Below, piece after piece: positions 1 through 8,534 of a DNA stretch of 20,591 nucleotides (the first letter of the stretch is position 1; each line of letters begins with the position of its first letter). The translations under genes and the position numbers were made by a program. Under the pieces are notes generated by a model. The model did no database searches, was not told where the DNA came from, and saw only the letters and a program-made list of their open reading frames with translations. This stretch comes from JBFFSQ01 sp041572275 (GTDB lineage Bacteria > Pseudomonadota > Gammaproteobacteria > SZUA-229). The DNA is taken from the NCBI GenBank assembly GCA_041572275.1, contig JBFFSQ010000029.1, positions 1 through 20,591 on the forward strand, read 5' to 3'.

Positions 1-2
1 CA

Positions 3-443
3 TTTAAATTCGAAGTCATTCATGTACTGGAATTAATCGATCAGCTACGCCGCCAGGGCCGTATTGAACTCGAAGGCCTGGATATGGACAAGCTGACATT
101 CCATGACCCCTGCCAGATCGTGCGTCGTGGCGGCATCATGCAAGAACCGCGAGATTTACTGAACAGTGTTGCCAATGATTTTGTCGAGATGCCCTGTCAC
201 GAGAAATGGAGCTGGTGTTGTGGTGGTGGTGGCGGCGTCAGCGCCAACCCGGATGCAGATGCGCTCAGGCTTAAGACCTTCACCTTGAAAAAACAACAGC
301 TGGAACAAACGGGGGCCAAAAAAATGGTCACCTGCTGTTCAAACTGCCGCAATATGCTCGAAGATGGCATTGAAGAATATGAGATGGATGTAGAAGTGTT
401 GGGCCTGACCGAGCTGATTGCCGATCACCTGAAAAAACAATAA
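3..443 (+). CDS. isp2: Isp2, HdrB/HdrD-like CCG-domain subunit of group 1e [NiFe] hydrogenase (5' truncated)
   Basis: The reading frame is open from the window edge (position 3) to the TAA at 441-443, so only the C-terminal ~146 residues are present. Two cysteine clusters typical of CCG domains are visible: a DPC motif followed by W-C-C-G-G-G-G-G, then C-C-x-x-C (CCSNC) near the end. In heterodisulfide reductase subunit B/D proteins such cysteines bind a special Fe-S cluster. The hydrogenase large subunit starts only 15 bp downstream. That order matches the hynS-isp1-isp2-hynL operon known from purple sulfur bacteria, where Isp1 (cytochrome b type) and Isp2 are thought to connect the hydrogenase to membrane or cytoplasmic electron carriers. 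The identification rests on the cysteine motifs plus this neighbour. A generic HdrD/GlpC-like protein is the alternative; isp1 and hynS would lie upstream of the window. Confidence 0.85.
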   Translation, partial: FKFEVIHVLELIDQLRRQGRIELEGLDMDKLTFHDPCQIVRRGGIMQEPRDLLNSVANDFVEMPCHEKWSWCCGGGGGVSANPDADALRLKTFTLKKQQLEQTGAKKMVTCCSNCRNMLEDGIEEYEMDVEVLGLTELIADHLKKQ

Positions 444-458
444 CCAGGAAAACACATC

Positions 459-2225
459 ATGGCTGAACGTATTGTTGTTGATCCAATAACCCGCATCGAA
501 GGCCATCTGCGAATTGAAGCCCAGATGGATGGCGATAACATCGCCGAAGCCTATTCGTCCGGCACTATGGTGCGTGGTATTGAACTGATATTGCGCGGAC
601 GAGACCCACGGGATGCCTGGGCGTTTGCACAGCGGATATGTGGTGTGTGTACTCTAGTACATGGCATCGCCTCGGTACGCGCCGTTGAAAACGCACTCAA
701 CTACAGCATCCCGGCCAATGCACAACTGATTCGTAACCTGATGATCGCCGCTCAATTTGTCCATGATCATGTTATGCATTTTTATCATTTACATGCACTG
801 GACTGGGACGATGTGGTCTCCGCGCTCAAAGCCGATCCTCAAGCCACTTCACAACTGGCTCAATCTATCAGTCGTTATGCGAAGTCTTCACCTGGTTATT
901 TTGCTGACATGCAAAAGAAAATTAAAACCTTTGTTGAATCCGGTCAGCTCGGTATTTTTAATAATGGCTACTGGGGACACCCGGCTTACAAATTACCGCC
1001 CGAAGCCAATTTAATGGCCGTCGCCCATTATCTCGAAGCTTTGTCATGGCAACGCAATGTTGTCAAACTGCATACGATTTTCGGCGGTAAAAATCCACAT
1101 CCAAATTTCCTGGTAGGCGGCGTACCTTCGGCCATCAGTATTGAACCCGGTCATCGCGGCAAAGGCAAAGGCCCACGCTGGCGGGGCGGGGTTGCTGCCA
1201 CGGCATTGAATGACAAAGGCCTGGCCATAATCAAAAATGTCATCGATGAAATGCGTCACTTTGTTGATCAGGTCTACGTTCCCGACACCCTGGCGATTGC
1301 CGGTTTTTATAAAGACTGGGCCGGTATGGGAGAAGGCGTTGGAAACTTTTTATGTTACGGCGACTTCCCTGAAGATGGCACTGATGACATCAGTCAATTG
1401 TTAGTCCCACGTGGCGTCATACTAAATCGTGACCTTTCTACGATTCATGAACTCGATCTCAATGCGGAGGATCAAATTCAGGAATACGTCGCCCACTCCT
1501 GGTATGACTACAAAGATGGCAAAAATAAAGGCCTTCATCCTTACCAGGGTGAAACCGAACTCAATTACACCGGACCCAAACCTCCGTATCAACATCTCGA
1601 TGTCGATCAATCCTACTCCTGGCTGAAGTCACCTCGCTGGAGAGGTAAACCCATGGAAGTCGGTCCCTTAGCACGCATGTTAATGATGTATGGCAGCGGC
1701 AATGCACAAGCGAAAGAACTGGTTGATTCCACCTTAAGAACACTGGATGCACCCATCTCCGCATTGTTCTCTACCTTAGGACGTACAGCAGCCAGAACAC
1801 TCGAAACCAAAATTTTTGCTGACAAGATGCAGGTCTGGTATGACCATCTGGTCGCCAACATTCGTGCCGGTGATGTACGCACGTTCAACGAAGAAAAATG
1901 GGAACCCTCGAGCTGGCCATCCATTGCCAAAGGCGTTGGCTATACTGAAGCACCGCGTGGAGCACTGGCACACTGGGTGGTGATCGAAGATGGCAAGATC
2001 GATAACTACCAGGCGGTGGTGCCGAGCACCTGGAATGCCGGACCTCGCGACGCAATGGGCCAGAGTGGGCCCTATGAAGCAGCCCTCAAAGGCCACCAAT
2101 TACATGACCCCAAACAGCCCCTGGAAATTTTACGCACGATACACAGCTTTGATCCCTGTATCGCCTGCGCTGTTCACCTGACCGATGCAGATGGTGATGA
2201 CTTAATTCAAGTTAAAGTTCAATAA
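459..2225 (+). CDS. hynL: [NiFe] hydrogenase large subunit HynL (group 1e, Isp-type)
   Basis: This 588-residue protein is the catalytic subunit that takes up or evolves H2 at a NiFe(CN)2CO centre. The N-terminal nickel motif R-I-C-G-V-C has ligands C61 and C64, and the C-terminal motif D-P-C-I-A-C-A-V-H has C567, C570 and H573. The conserved T-R-I-E-G-H stretch is at residues 11-16. After H573 there is a 15-residue tail that a HypD/HynD-type endopeptidase would be expected to remove once nickel is inserted, so the gene encodes a precursor. The ATG is preceded by an AGGAAAA ribosome binding site. Length is normal for the family. Isp2 lies immediately upstream and a small HupE-like peptide follows 50 bp downstream. 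No maturation protease or Hyp gene is in the window. Family assignment is secure; the subgroup 1e call depends on the adjacent isp2. Confidence 0.97.
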   Translation: MAERIVVDPITRIEGHLRIEAQMDGDNIAEAYSSGTMVRGIELILRGRDPRDAWAFAQRICGVCTLVHGIASVRAVENALNYSIPANAQLIRNLMIAAQFVHDHVMHFYHLHALDWDDVVSALKADPQATSQLAQSISRYAKSSPGYFADMQKKIKTFVESGQLGIFNNGYWGHPAYKLPPEANLMAVAHYLEALSWQRNVVKLHTIFGGKNPHPNFLVGGVPSAISIEPGHRGKGKGPRWRGGVAATALNDKGLAIIKNVIDEMRHFVDQVYVPDTLAIAGFYKDWAGMGEGVGNFLCYGDFPEDGTDDISQLLVPRGVILNRDLSTIHELDLNAEDQIQEYVAHSWYDYKDGKNKGLHPYQGETELNYTGPKPPYQHLDVDQSYSWLKSPRWRGKPMEVGPLARMLMMYGSGNAQAKELVDSTLRTLDAPISALFSTLGRTAARTLETKIFADKMQVWYDHLVANIRAGDVRTFNEEKWEPSSWPSIAKGVGYTEAPRGALAHWVVIEDGKIDNYQAVVPSTWNAGPRDAMGQSGPYEAALKGHQLHDPKQPLEILRTIHSFDPCIACAVHLTDADGDDLIQVKVQ

Positions 2226-2275
2226 ATGAATCATTGAACCAATGAACCATTTTAAACCATAAACAGGACGACATA

Positions 2276-2461
2276 ATGATCAACAGAATTATACAAGCCC
2301 TCTCACTATTACTCATTGGATTAATCGCATCACCGACGTTTGCACACACCGGTGTTCATAACAGTGCCTATCACCCACTCAGTGGCGTGGATCATTTTCT
2401 TGTGGCGTTAATTGTGGGCTTACTGGTGACGGTTAGCGGCTATTACATTTTTAAAAAATGA
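2276..2461 (+). CDS. Small secreted/membrane peptide resembling the HupE/UreJ N-terminus
   Basis: The product has 61 residues. Residues 1-23 look like a signal peptide with predicted cleavage at TFA|HTG, which would expose an N-terminal histidine. The mature part has the segment H-P-L-S-G-V-D-H (33-40), close to the first signature of HupE/UreJ proteins, and a single hydrophobic helix (about 41-58) ending in KK. Family members are normally about 200 residues with several TM helices and are linked to nickel import for hydrogenase or urease. Here everything after the first helix is absent, and the downstream bases (convergent gene end at 2509) show no remainder in any frame. AGGACG lies before the ATG, and the gene follows hynL in the same direction, so cotranscription is likely. 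It could be a functional minimal form, perhaps a metal-binding peptide, or a decayed hupE. Confidence 0.7.
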   Translation: MINRIIQALSLLLIGLIASPTFAHTGVHNSAYHPLSGVDHFLVALIVGLLVTVSGYYIFKK

Positions 2462-2508
2462 CACAAACATTCACGCACAGCCGTACTGTCACGATGTTGC
2501 GCCAAACA

Positions 2509-5094
2509 TCAACTAACCACAACCTGATTACGCCCCTTTTCCTTGGCCTGGTAAAGAGCATCATCAGCCATGCGGAAAAACGCATCCAGAGTCGGTGGTG
2601 GATTACCAGTGCATTGATGTATTTTCAAACCGATAGAAATAGTCACGAAGGGTGATGCTGCACTATAAGCATGTTCAATCTGTAAGGCTTCAACGGCCTG
2701 GCGTACACGTTCTGCAAGGTCAACTGCATCTTCACGAGCAGTAACACTTACTAAGCCACCAAACTCTTCACCACCGAGACGGAAAGCATAATCTCCCGCG
2801 CGACGCAGTGTATTGTTCAGGGCGCTTGCAACAGCTTGTAACGCAACATCTCCTTGCTGATGTCCATAGTTGTCGTTATACGGTTTGAAATAGTCAACAT
2901 CGATTATCATCAGCGCAATGATTTTATGTTCACGTTCAGCCAGGGCAAGCTCATGGGGAAGTACCCGATTAAAGTGGCGCCGATTATATAGCGACGTTAA
3001 CTCATCAGTTATTGATAGTTCCTCAACCCGTTTCTGGTCGCTAATATCCTGACGAATAGCGGTATAACCAATGATATTTCCCTGTTCGTCAAAGTTAGGA
3101 GATATAAACGCCCGTACCCAATAATGCTCACCGTTCTTTTTCTTATTCTTGAGTTCGCCCACCCAGGGCTTACCCTGGGTAATGGTGCCCCATAATTCAT
3201 CATAAACTGAGGCGGGCATATCTTCATGACGAACGATACGATGATTATTACCGAGTAGCTCTTTCTCGTTATAGCCCGAGATTTCACAAAATGCATCACT
3301 GACATAAGTGATGATGCCACCCTTGTCGGTCGATGAAGTAATGACATACTTATCAACAATACCCACATAACTTTTCAGTTGCTGATTGGCCTGCTGTAGC
3401 GTCTGAGAAAGCTCCTCAACTCGTTTCTGGTCGGTGATATCCTGACGAATGGCGGTATAACCAGTGAGGTGACCCTGTGCATCAACATTCGGTGAGATAA
3501 ATGCCCGTACCCAATAATGCTCACCGTTCTTTTTCTTATTCTTGAGTTCGCCCACCCAGGGCTTACCCTGGGTAATGGTGCCCCATAATTCGTCATAAAT
3601 TGAGGCGGGCATATCTTCATGACGAACGATACGGTGGTTGTTCCCAATCAGCTCCTGCTCACTATAGCCCGAGATTTCACAAAAGGCTTCACTGACAGAA
3701 ATAATGGTACCGCCCTTGTCCGTCGATGAGGTAATGACATGCTTATTAACAATATCAACATAAGCTTTCAGTTGCTGCTGAGCACCTCTGAGCACTGTTA
3801 TATCCTGGTGAACACCTGCCATATGCGAGGGCTGCCCCGACGCATTACGATCGACAACCTGCCCACGTGCCCGTATCCATTTATACTCACCATTCGCACT
3901 CTTCAGTCGAAATTCATTGTCATAGAAATCCACCTCACCACTCAGGTGTTGTTCAACCTTCTTCTGGGTTGGTTCAATATCATCTGGATGCAACAACCCG
4001 GCCCAAAAATCGAAATCAATATTCAAGTTATCGGCTGGATACCCTAGCATAGTTAACCAGCGCTCATTGACTCTGATCTTATTTGACCCCAGATCCCAGT
4101 CCCAGGTTGCCAAATCACCACCCCGCAGACCCAGTGCCAGGTGTTGGTGGGTACTATGAAGAGCCGTCTCAACTTCAACGCGACGACTGATTTCGATGGT
4201 TAGACGCCGATTCCAGTATAGAATCACAATCATGATCAGCAGTACCGCTACAAACGCTTGCCAGAACAATTGATAGTCAAAGCCATGTTCAAAACGGAGT
4301 TTAATCCAGCGCTGATAGATCTGGTCGTGTTCATCGTCGGTGATAGAATCAAGTGCCTTCTGAATAATCGGCGTCAATTCAGGCCAATCATTTCTGACCG
4401 CCATCGACAGCTCATACTTATAGGGCGTCTGACCAGATATCTTGATATTCGTCAGTCCCTCATGACGAAGGACATAACTTACTGAAGCAATATTACCAAT
4501 ATAGGCATGCACTTTACCCAGAGAAAGCGCCTCGAGAGCTTCAGATACAGTATCGGCCAGGTAGAGTTCGAGTTCCGGATGACTTTTCACCATCAAGTCA
4601 TGGGTCGCATAACCTTTAACCACGGCAACAGTTTGTTTTTTTAGCCCCTTGAGGCCATCGACATAAGCGACCTGATCACTGGTGACAATAACCATGGGGA
4701 ACGACAGGTATGGACGGGTAAAATTAACGTATTCGCGACGCTGTGGTGTAGGCACCACACAGGAATACATATCCAGTTCACGTTGTTTGACTGCCTCGAC
4801 CACATCGGCCCAGACCTTTTCCTTTTCGACTTCGAAGTGTATACCCAGTTTTTCACTAACCAGGGCGATATAATCAGCCGCCATACCTACATAATTATTC
4901 TCAGCATCGACATATTCAAATGGAGGCCAGCCGACATCGACTGCCAGGTGAATCTTTGGATGCGCTTTAAGCCAGTTAACCTCATCCTCACTGAGCTGGA
5001 CAGGCGTAGCTGCACTGACACTATGCGTCAACATCATCAAAAGCGCCATACAAAGGACAAGCATAGAAATGTTTTTGTTCTTCTTTTCTAGCAT
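2509..5094 (-). CDS. Membrane diguanylate cyclase: periplasmic SBP_bac_3 domain, TM, three PAS, GGEEF
   Basis: This ~861-residue sensor would make cyclic di-GMP from GTP. Order of parts: signal sequence (1-29); a family 3 solute-binding domain (about 45-270), as in amino-acid sensing kinases; one TM helix (about 278-295); a first PAS (about 315-435); two nearly identical PAS/PAC units (about 440-563 and 571-694); then a GGDEF domain. The catalytic signature is G-G-E-E-F at 774-778, a functional variant. An R-A-G-D inhibitory site sits five residues before it, so product inhibition is plausible. No EAL domain follows. The start chosen is the ATG at 5094; a TTG one codon earlier is possible, and no strong ribosome binding site favours either. 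The gene runs convergently to the hydrogenase operon with 47 bp between the stops. The ligand of the periplasmic domain cannot be read from the sequence. Confidence 0.93.
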   Translation of the reverse strand: MLEKKNKNISMLVLCMALLMMLTHSVSAATPVQLSEDEVNWLKAHPKIHLAVDVGWPPFEYVDAENNYVGMAADYIALVSEKLGIHFEVEKEKVWADVVEAVKQRELDMYSCVVPTPQRREYVNFTRPYLSFPMVIVTSDQVAYVDGLKGLKKQTVAVVKGYATHDLMVKSHPELELYLADTVSEALEALSLGKVHAYIGNIASVSYVLRHEGLTNIKISGQTPYKYELSMAVRNDWPELTPIIQKALDSITDDEHDQIYQRWIKLRFEHGFDYQLFWQAFVAVLLIMIVILYWNRRLTIEISRRVEVETALHSTHQHLALGLRGGDLATWDWDLGSNKIRVNERWLTMLGYPADNLNIDFDFWAGLLHPDDIEPTQKKVEQHLSGEVDFYDNEFRLKSANGEYKWIRARGQVVDRNASGQPSHMAGVHQDITVLRGAQQQLKAYVDIVNKHVITSSTDKGGTIISVSEAFCEISGYSEQELIGNNHRIVRHEDMPASIYDELWGTITQGKPWVGELKNKKKNGEHYWVRAFISPNVDAQGHLTGYTAIRQDITDQKRVEELSQTLQQANQQLKSYVGIVDKYVITSSTDKGGIITYVSDAFCEISGYNEKELLGNNHRIVRHEDMPASVYDELWGTITQGKPWVGELKNKKKNGEHYWVRAFISPNFDEQGNIIGYTAIRQDISDQKRVEELSITDELTSLYNRRHFNRVLPHELALAEREHKIIALMIIDVDYFKPYNDNYGHQQGDVALQAVASALNNTLRRAGDYAFRLGGEEFGGLVSVTAREDAVDLAERVRQAVEALQIEHAYSAASPFVTISIGLKIHQCTGNPPPTLDAFFRMADDALYQAKEKGRNQVVVS
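3013..3777 (-). repeat. Tandem duplication of a PAS/PAC coding unit, period 393 bp
   Basis: Two copies lie at about 3013-3384 and 3406-3777, offset by exactly 393 bp (131 codons). The stretch 3110-3198 is base-for-base identical to 3503-3591 (89 bp), and the flanks stay highly similar at the protein level. Third-codon positions are identical across this run, so the similarity reflects recent duplication or gene conversion and not only protein-level constraint. Confidence 0.92.
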
Positions 5095-5097
5095 CAA

Positions 5098-5607
5098 ACA
5101 GCCATCATTAGGAAATTCGCAATTATTATCTAATAATTAGTTTATAGCACATGCTGTCAGATAACTGGTACAGCAATATTCTAAAGTTATTTAATCACAT
5201 ACCGCACACAAAAACCTGCCTGGCCGATATGACAATAAAAATATGTAAATTAACCTCGCTGCATAGGCTCCACTTCATAGACACAGGTACGTTATGCTTA
5301 TATGAAAAACTTACGAAGTCAGTAGAAATGACAGCCCATTTCTAGCTGCGAAGGTTATAAGAGCAAACACAACAACCAAAGTTACAGAGTATCGATATGA
5401 ACGATTTTTGTAGTTCAATACTAGAAATAATGGGTACAACTCTGGTGAGAAAAAAACAATAAGCTGTGCAGTGGGTACACCCATAGAATGGAATTAGCTA
5501 TATAGATCTAAAAACTTAATAACAATAAAGAGAGTAATGGCTGCTTATTTACTACCTTATTTAAATAATAAACAAACCTCAGATAGCAGCCTCGTGCAAT
5601 CAGCCAA
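5098..5607. other. AT-rich spacer without a convincing gene
   Basis: This stretch separates the diguanylate cyclase start from the end of the next leftward gene. The only open frames are short, start without ribosome binding sites and show no domain signature. One inverted repeat is visible, GGCTGCT at 5539-5545 and AGCAGCC at 5585-5591. It encloses an AT-rich loop with a TTATTTAAATAA palindrome just past the stop of the leftward gene at 5608, so it could serve as a weak terminator. The promoter of the cyclase gene must lie near 5100-5170, but no clear -35/-10 pair was chosen. Confidence 0.5.
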
Positions 5608-6189
5608 TCATATACTTTTTGTTTCGAGCGTACTTTCCTGGAATAGTACTGATGCTCTAGAAACATTGTCATACATTTTTATCTGATGTCTATGTGGCTG
5701 CCAGTTAATAAGAAAAGTTGCAATTGCATTCCATAATGAAACCCACGCTGCAACATTCAAACCTTCTGCAAACACTTTTACAATAACGGTTTGTTCCAAA
5801 ACAAATCTTTCATTGATCCATACTGACATAAAAAGAATAACAACCCCGATAACAAACAATATAAAAGATGTCCGAGTCATTCTAGCCATCTTGCGACTCT
5901 CTAATTCCTTTAGATATATGAAATAATTCTGGATACTCTTCCTGACACGCGACATCATATCTTCATCAGGCCTAACAGGCAGAGTGAATTGAATAACAAA
6001 ATCATCACCTCCAATTTCACTCACAGAGTCGATAAGATATTCAGTAAGATTCTGATCCAGCTCTTTTTTAACGTATGGCGTATGCTTGTCAAAATTATTG
6101 TATAGATCCTCTACCCTGTCAGTCGCTATTGAGATTATTAGCTTTTCATCAGCAGTACGTTCATAACGATCGAGTATCTCTCTTCTCAT
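5608..6189 (-). CDS. Unrecognised two-TM membrane protein
   Basis: The product has 193 residues. Residues 1-100 are soluble and charged, starting R-R-E-I-L-D-R-Y-E-R-T and containing D-R-V-E-D-L-Y. Two hydrophobic helices follow at about 107-125 and 140-162, separated by a short loop, and then a hydrophilic tail. GGGAG lies upstream of the ATG at a suitable distance, and the composition is consistent with a translated gene. No enzyme motif or known domain is recognised. It stands alone between two AT-rich spacers, so context gives no role. The loop between the helices is short, which places both termini on the same side, probably the cytoplasm by the positive residues (R-K-M-A-R) before helix one. 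Confidence 0.75.
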   Translation of the reverse strand: MRREILDRYERTADEKLIISIATDRVEDLYNNFDKHTPYVKKELDQNLTEYLIDSVSEIGGDDFVIQFTLPVRPDEDMMSRVRKSIQNYFIYLKELESRKMARMTRTSFILFVIGVVILFMSVWINERFVLEQTVIVKVFAEGLNVAAWVSLWNAIATFLINWQPHRHQIKMYDNVSRASVLFQESTLETKSI

Positions 6190-6792
6190 TGCAATGCTCC
6201 CGCATTAAAAAACGTAAGTTAAATCATCTGCCCACAATCTGTCCATCCACATATAACTCTAATCACTTAATCTGATCGTAACAAACCAAATTGTTGATCA
6301 TAATACGCTCATTTTTACTGAAACCTCATATCTGACCTTATTTAGAATTTCAAAAAAGCCATATTACCGGCTCACATATAACATATCATGACAAAATTGC
6401 TTGCTCTTAACCGCATTCGATGCGGTCAATTCCTACAATTGGTTCAAATTTTCAACAAACCAATCAAATTAATTGCATTAAATATTATGACATCGAAAGA
6501 TGTACAAACACACCAGCAATTCCCCTCTATGCTATTGATTTTAATGGAATAATACGGTAACCCATTAAATGAAAGCCTTAATTCTTATATACATTATATA
6601 TAGGTCATCCGGCATCTATAAGACATGACTTCAACCATGACTTCGAGCAAATAAATTGATTGCTAAAGGTTATTGCCAGATGTATAAACCGTTTTTCATA
6701 AATAACCAAAACAATGCATAGAAGACTATTTTCTATGATCTGTTTTATTAATGTTTACGTTCAATTATTTTAATAGAAGGCGAACAAATACG
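6190..6792. other. AT-rich intergenic region between divergent genes
   Basis: About 600 bp lie between the leftward two-TM gene and the rightward SET gene. Codon structure is absent and stops are frequent on both strands. It must hold both promoters. Several TATA-like stretches occur around 6580-6605 and 6680-6690, but no single promoter stands out. No tRNA or other structured RNA was recognised. Confidence 0.5.
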
Positions 6793-7269
6793 ATGTATCC
6801 TGAACACTTTGGAAATAACCCTTTATTCCCTAATAAAGATGACTTTGAAGTGATTAAAAAGAATGATTCGTCAGGCATGGGCGTCATCACGTACCGTGAC
6901 TTTAATGCGGGTGATTTTATTGCACAAATGAGCGGTCATATCATCAGCGACATTCGTCAGCATAGTTTACAAATCGATGAAACCACGCATTTATATGACA
7001 CCTATTTTTCTGGGTACTTTCTACATTCATGTGAACCAAACATAACACTGGACATGAAAAATCTAACTGTACATGCCTTACGACCTATTAAGGCCTATGA
7101 GTTCCTGTACATGGATTACGCTGAAACAGAAGAAAAGCTGTTTAAACAATTCCCCTGCAGCTGCGGCTCAGCAAAATGTCGTGGCTGGATTACAGGCTAC
7201 AATGAAACTATTAATGAGAACGACCCACTGTTTATTAATTTCACTCAGCTACGAAAAATTGCTGTATGA
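6793..7269 (+). CDS. Small SET-domain protein (putative lysine methyltransferase)
   Basis: Counting from the ATG at 6793 the protein has 158 residues and is nearly all SET domain. Visible marks are S-G-M-G-V (27-31) for the first S-adenosylmethionine contact, F-L-H-S-C-E-P-N (76-83) matching the N/R-H-S-C-x-P-N core, D-Y-A-E-T (108-112) with the catalytic-type tyrosine, and a post-SET cysteine triad C-S-C-G-S-A-K-C (122-129) that would hold zinc together with C80. The frame is open back to an ATG at 6751, but AGAAGG at 6775-6780 favours the later start. The stop overlaps the start of the next gene (ATGA), so the two are translationally coupled and probably act together. The substrate is unknown. 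Stand-alone bacterial SET proteins can modify proteins, but nothing here shows the target. Confidence 0.88.
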   Translation: MYPEHFGNNPLFPNKDDFEVIKKNDSSGMGVITYRDFNAGDFIAQMSGHIISDIRQHSLQIDETTHLYDTYFSGYFLHSCEPNITLDMKNLTVHALRPIKAYEFLYMDYAETEEKLFKQFPCSCGSAKCRGWITGYNETINENDPLFINFTQLRKIAV

Positions 7270-8480
7270 CAACTACTGAAAATATAGACTGGTGGCAACG
7301 TAGCGACCTTAATATACAGGAACGTCATTTAATATTTGCTAATCGACGTGTAAGCGAACTAGCTTCCCAGTTTGATTCACCGGCTTTTTTTTACAATGCC
7401 CATAGAATCACAGAAAAGCTTACTGGTTTACACGCTGCTTTAACTGACGCTGGGTTTATTAATCGGTTTAGAATTCATTTTGCAATGAAAGCTAACCGTT
7501 TTGCGCCACTGCTAACGCACCTTAAACACACAGGTTTATGTGGAATTGATGCATGCTCGCCAGCAGAAATTGAGCATGCCATCAGTTGTGGCTTCGATCC
7601 TGCTGAGATTTCATTTACGGCAACCAGTCTTTCACAGACTGATATTCTCCAATTAAGTCGGTATAAAGACGTATTTATCAACTGTGATTCATTGCACACA
7701 ATTCGTCATATAGGAGAACTGTGCCCAGGCCGCGATATAGGCATACGCATTAACCCGGAGGTTGGTCTTGGTTATGGTGACAATGAAAAACTGCGTTACA
7801 GCGGACAGGCCAGCACGAAGTTTGGTATTTACCGTGAACAATTCGACGATGCACTCAAACTTGCCAAACAATATAATTTAACGATTAAAAAAATTCACTT
7901 TCACACGGGTTGCGGTTACCTCAATCAACAGCTGGAATCATGGGATGACATTATCAATGAATGCCTATGGTTTATAGACCAGGTTGACACTCTCATTAGT
8001 GTTAACGTAGGCGGTGGACTTGGCGTACCACACACTTACCTTGATACTGCACTGGACTTGTCAAAGTGGGCCTCCATTTTAAAAAGACATTTCTTTAAAA
8101 GGCCACTATCAATAGAAATTGAACCTGGAGATTACCTGGTTAAAGATGCTGGCATACTGCTTCTCACTGTCAATTCAGTCGAAAAAAAGAAAAACACCCA
8201 ATTCGTTGGCGTTAATGCAGGCTTTAATATTGCATTAGAACCTGCAGTATACGGTTTACCATTCTTGCCAGTTCCAGTTCTAAAAAATGAAGGACCTGAC
8301 GAGACTGTTACGCTGGTTGGTAATATCAATGAAGCACTGGATGTCTGGTACCATAATATCAGCTTGCCTCCTTTACATGAAAATGATCATATCGCTCTAA
8401 TCAATGCAGGCGCATATTCTTCATCAATGGCATCTAATCATTGTATGCGTGGCAGCTTCAAGGAATTTCTTCTTTTATAG
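7266..8480 (+). CDS. Divergent fold-type III PLP enzyme (DapDC/ornithine decarboxylase-like)
   Basis: The 404-residue protein has an alanine-racemase-like PLP barrel with a C-terminal beta domain. The probable Schiff-base lysine is K75 in H-F-A-M-K-A-N. H-F-H-T-G-C-G (211-217), V-G-G-G-L-G (248-253) and E-P-G-D-Y (286-290) correspond to the HxGSG, GGG and EPGR phosphate/PLP contacts. The family signature C-E-S-x-D, which supplies an active-site cysteine, reads G-N-I-N-E-A-L-D here, so the cysteine is replaced by N354. The PLP-contacting tyrosine survives as G-A-Y (382-384). E-P-G-D in place of E-P-G-R is also unusual. It is therefore probably not a housekeeping LysA but a specialised decarboxylase or related enzyme on another amino-acid substrate. 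The ATG overlaps the SET gene stop by four bases. Family call is strong; substrate is unknown. Confidence 0.88.
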   Translation: MTTTENIDWWQRSDLNIQERHLIFANRRVSELASQFDSPAFFYNAHRITEKLTGLHAALTDAGFINRFRIHFAMKANRFAPLLTHLKHTGLCGIDACSPAEIEHAISCGFDPAEISFTATSLSQTDILQLSRYKDVFINCDSLHTIRHIGELCPGRDIGIRINPEVGLGYGDNEKLRYSGQASTKFGIYREQFDDALKLAKQYNLTIKKIHFHTGCGYLNQQLESWDDIINECLWFIDQVDTLISVNVGGGLGVPHTYLDTALDLSKWASILKRHFFKRPLSIEIEPGDYLVKDAGILLLTVNSVEKKKNTQFVGVNAGFNIALEPAVYGLPFLPVPVLKNEGPDETVTLVGNINEALDVWYHNISLPPLHENDHIALINAGAYSSSMASNHCMRGSFKEFLLL

Positions 8481-8494
8481 ATTTTAATATCTGG

Positions 8495-8534
8495 TTTCGG
8501 GATGATTATGGTATGTTCAATCATCATCTCGAAA
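8495..8534. terminator. Imperfect inverted repeat between convergent genes
   Basis: GATGATT at 8501-8507 pairs with AATCATC at 8519-8525 around an 11-base loop, and TTTCG and CGAAA on the outside extend the symmetry. It lies 14 bp after the PLP enzyme stop and before the end of the opposing peptidase gene. There is no clear T-run on either side, so a terminator role is only a possibility. Confidence 0.35.

Noticed and set aside
757..1014. Rightward 85-codon ORF inside hynL
   Set aside because: It lies in another frame within the strongly conserved hydrogenase gene and shows no domain or ribosome binding site.
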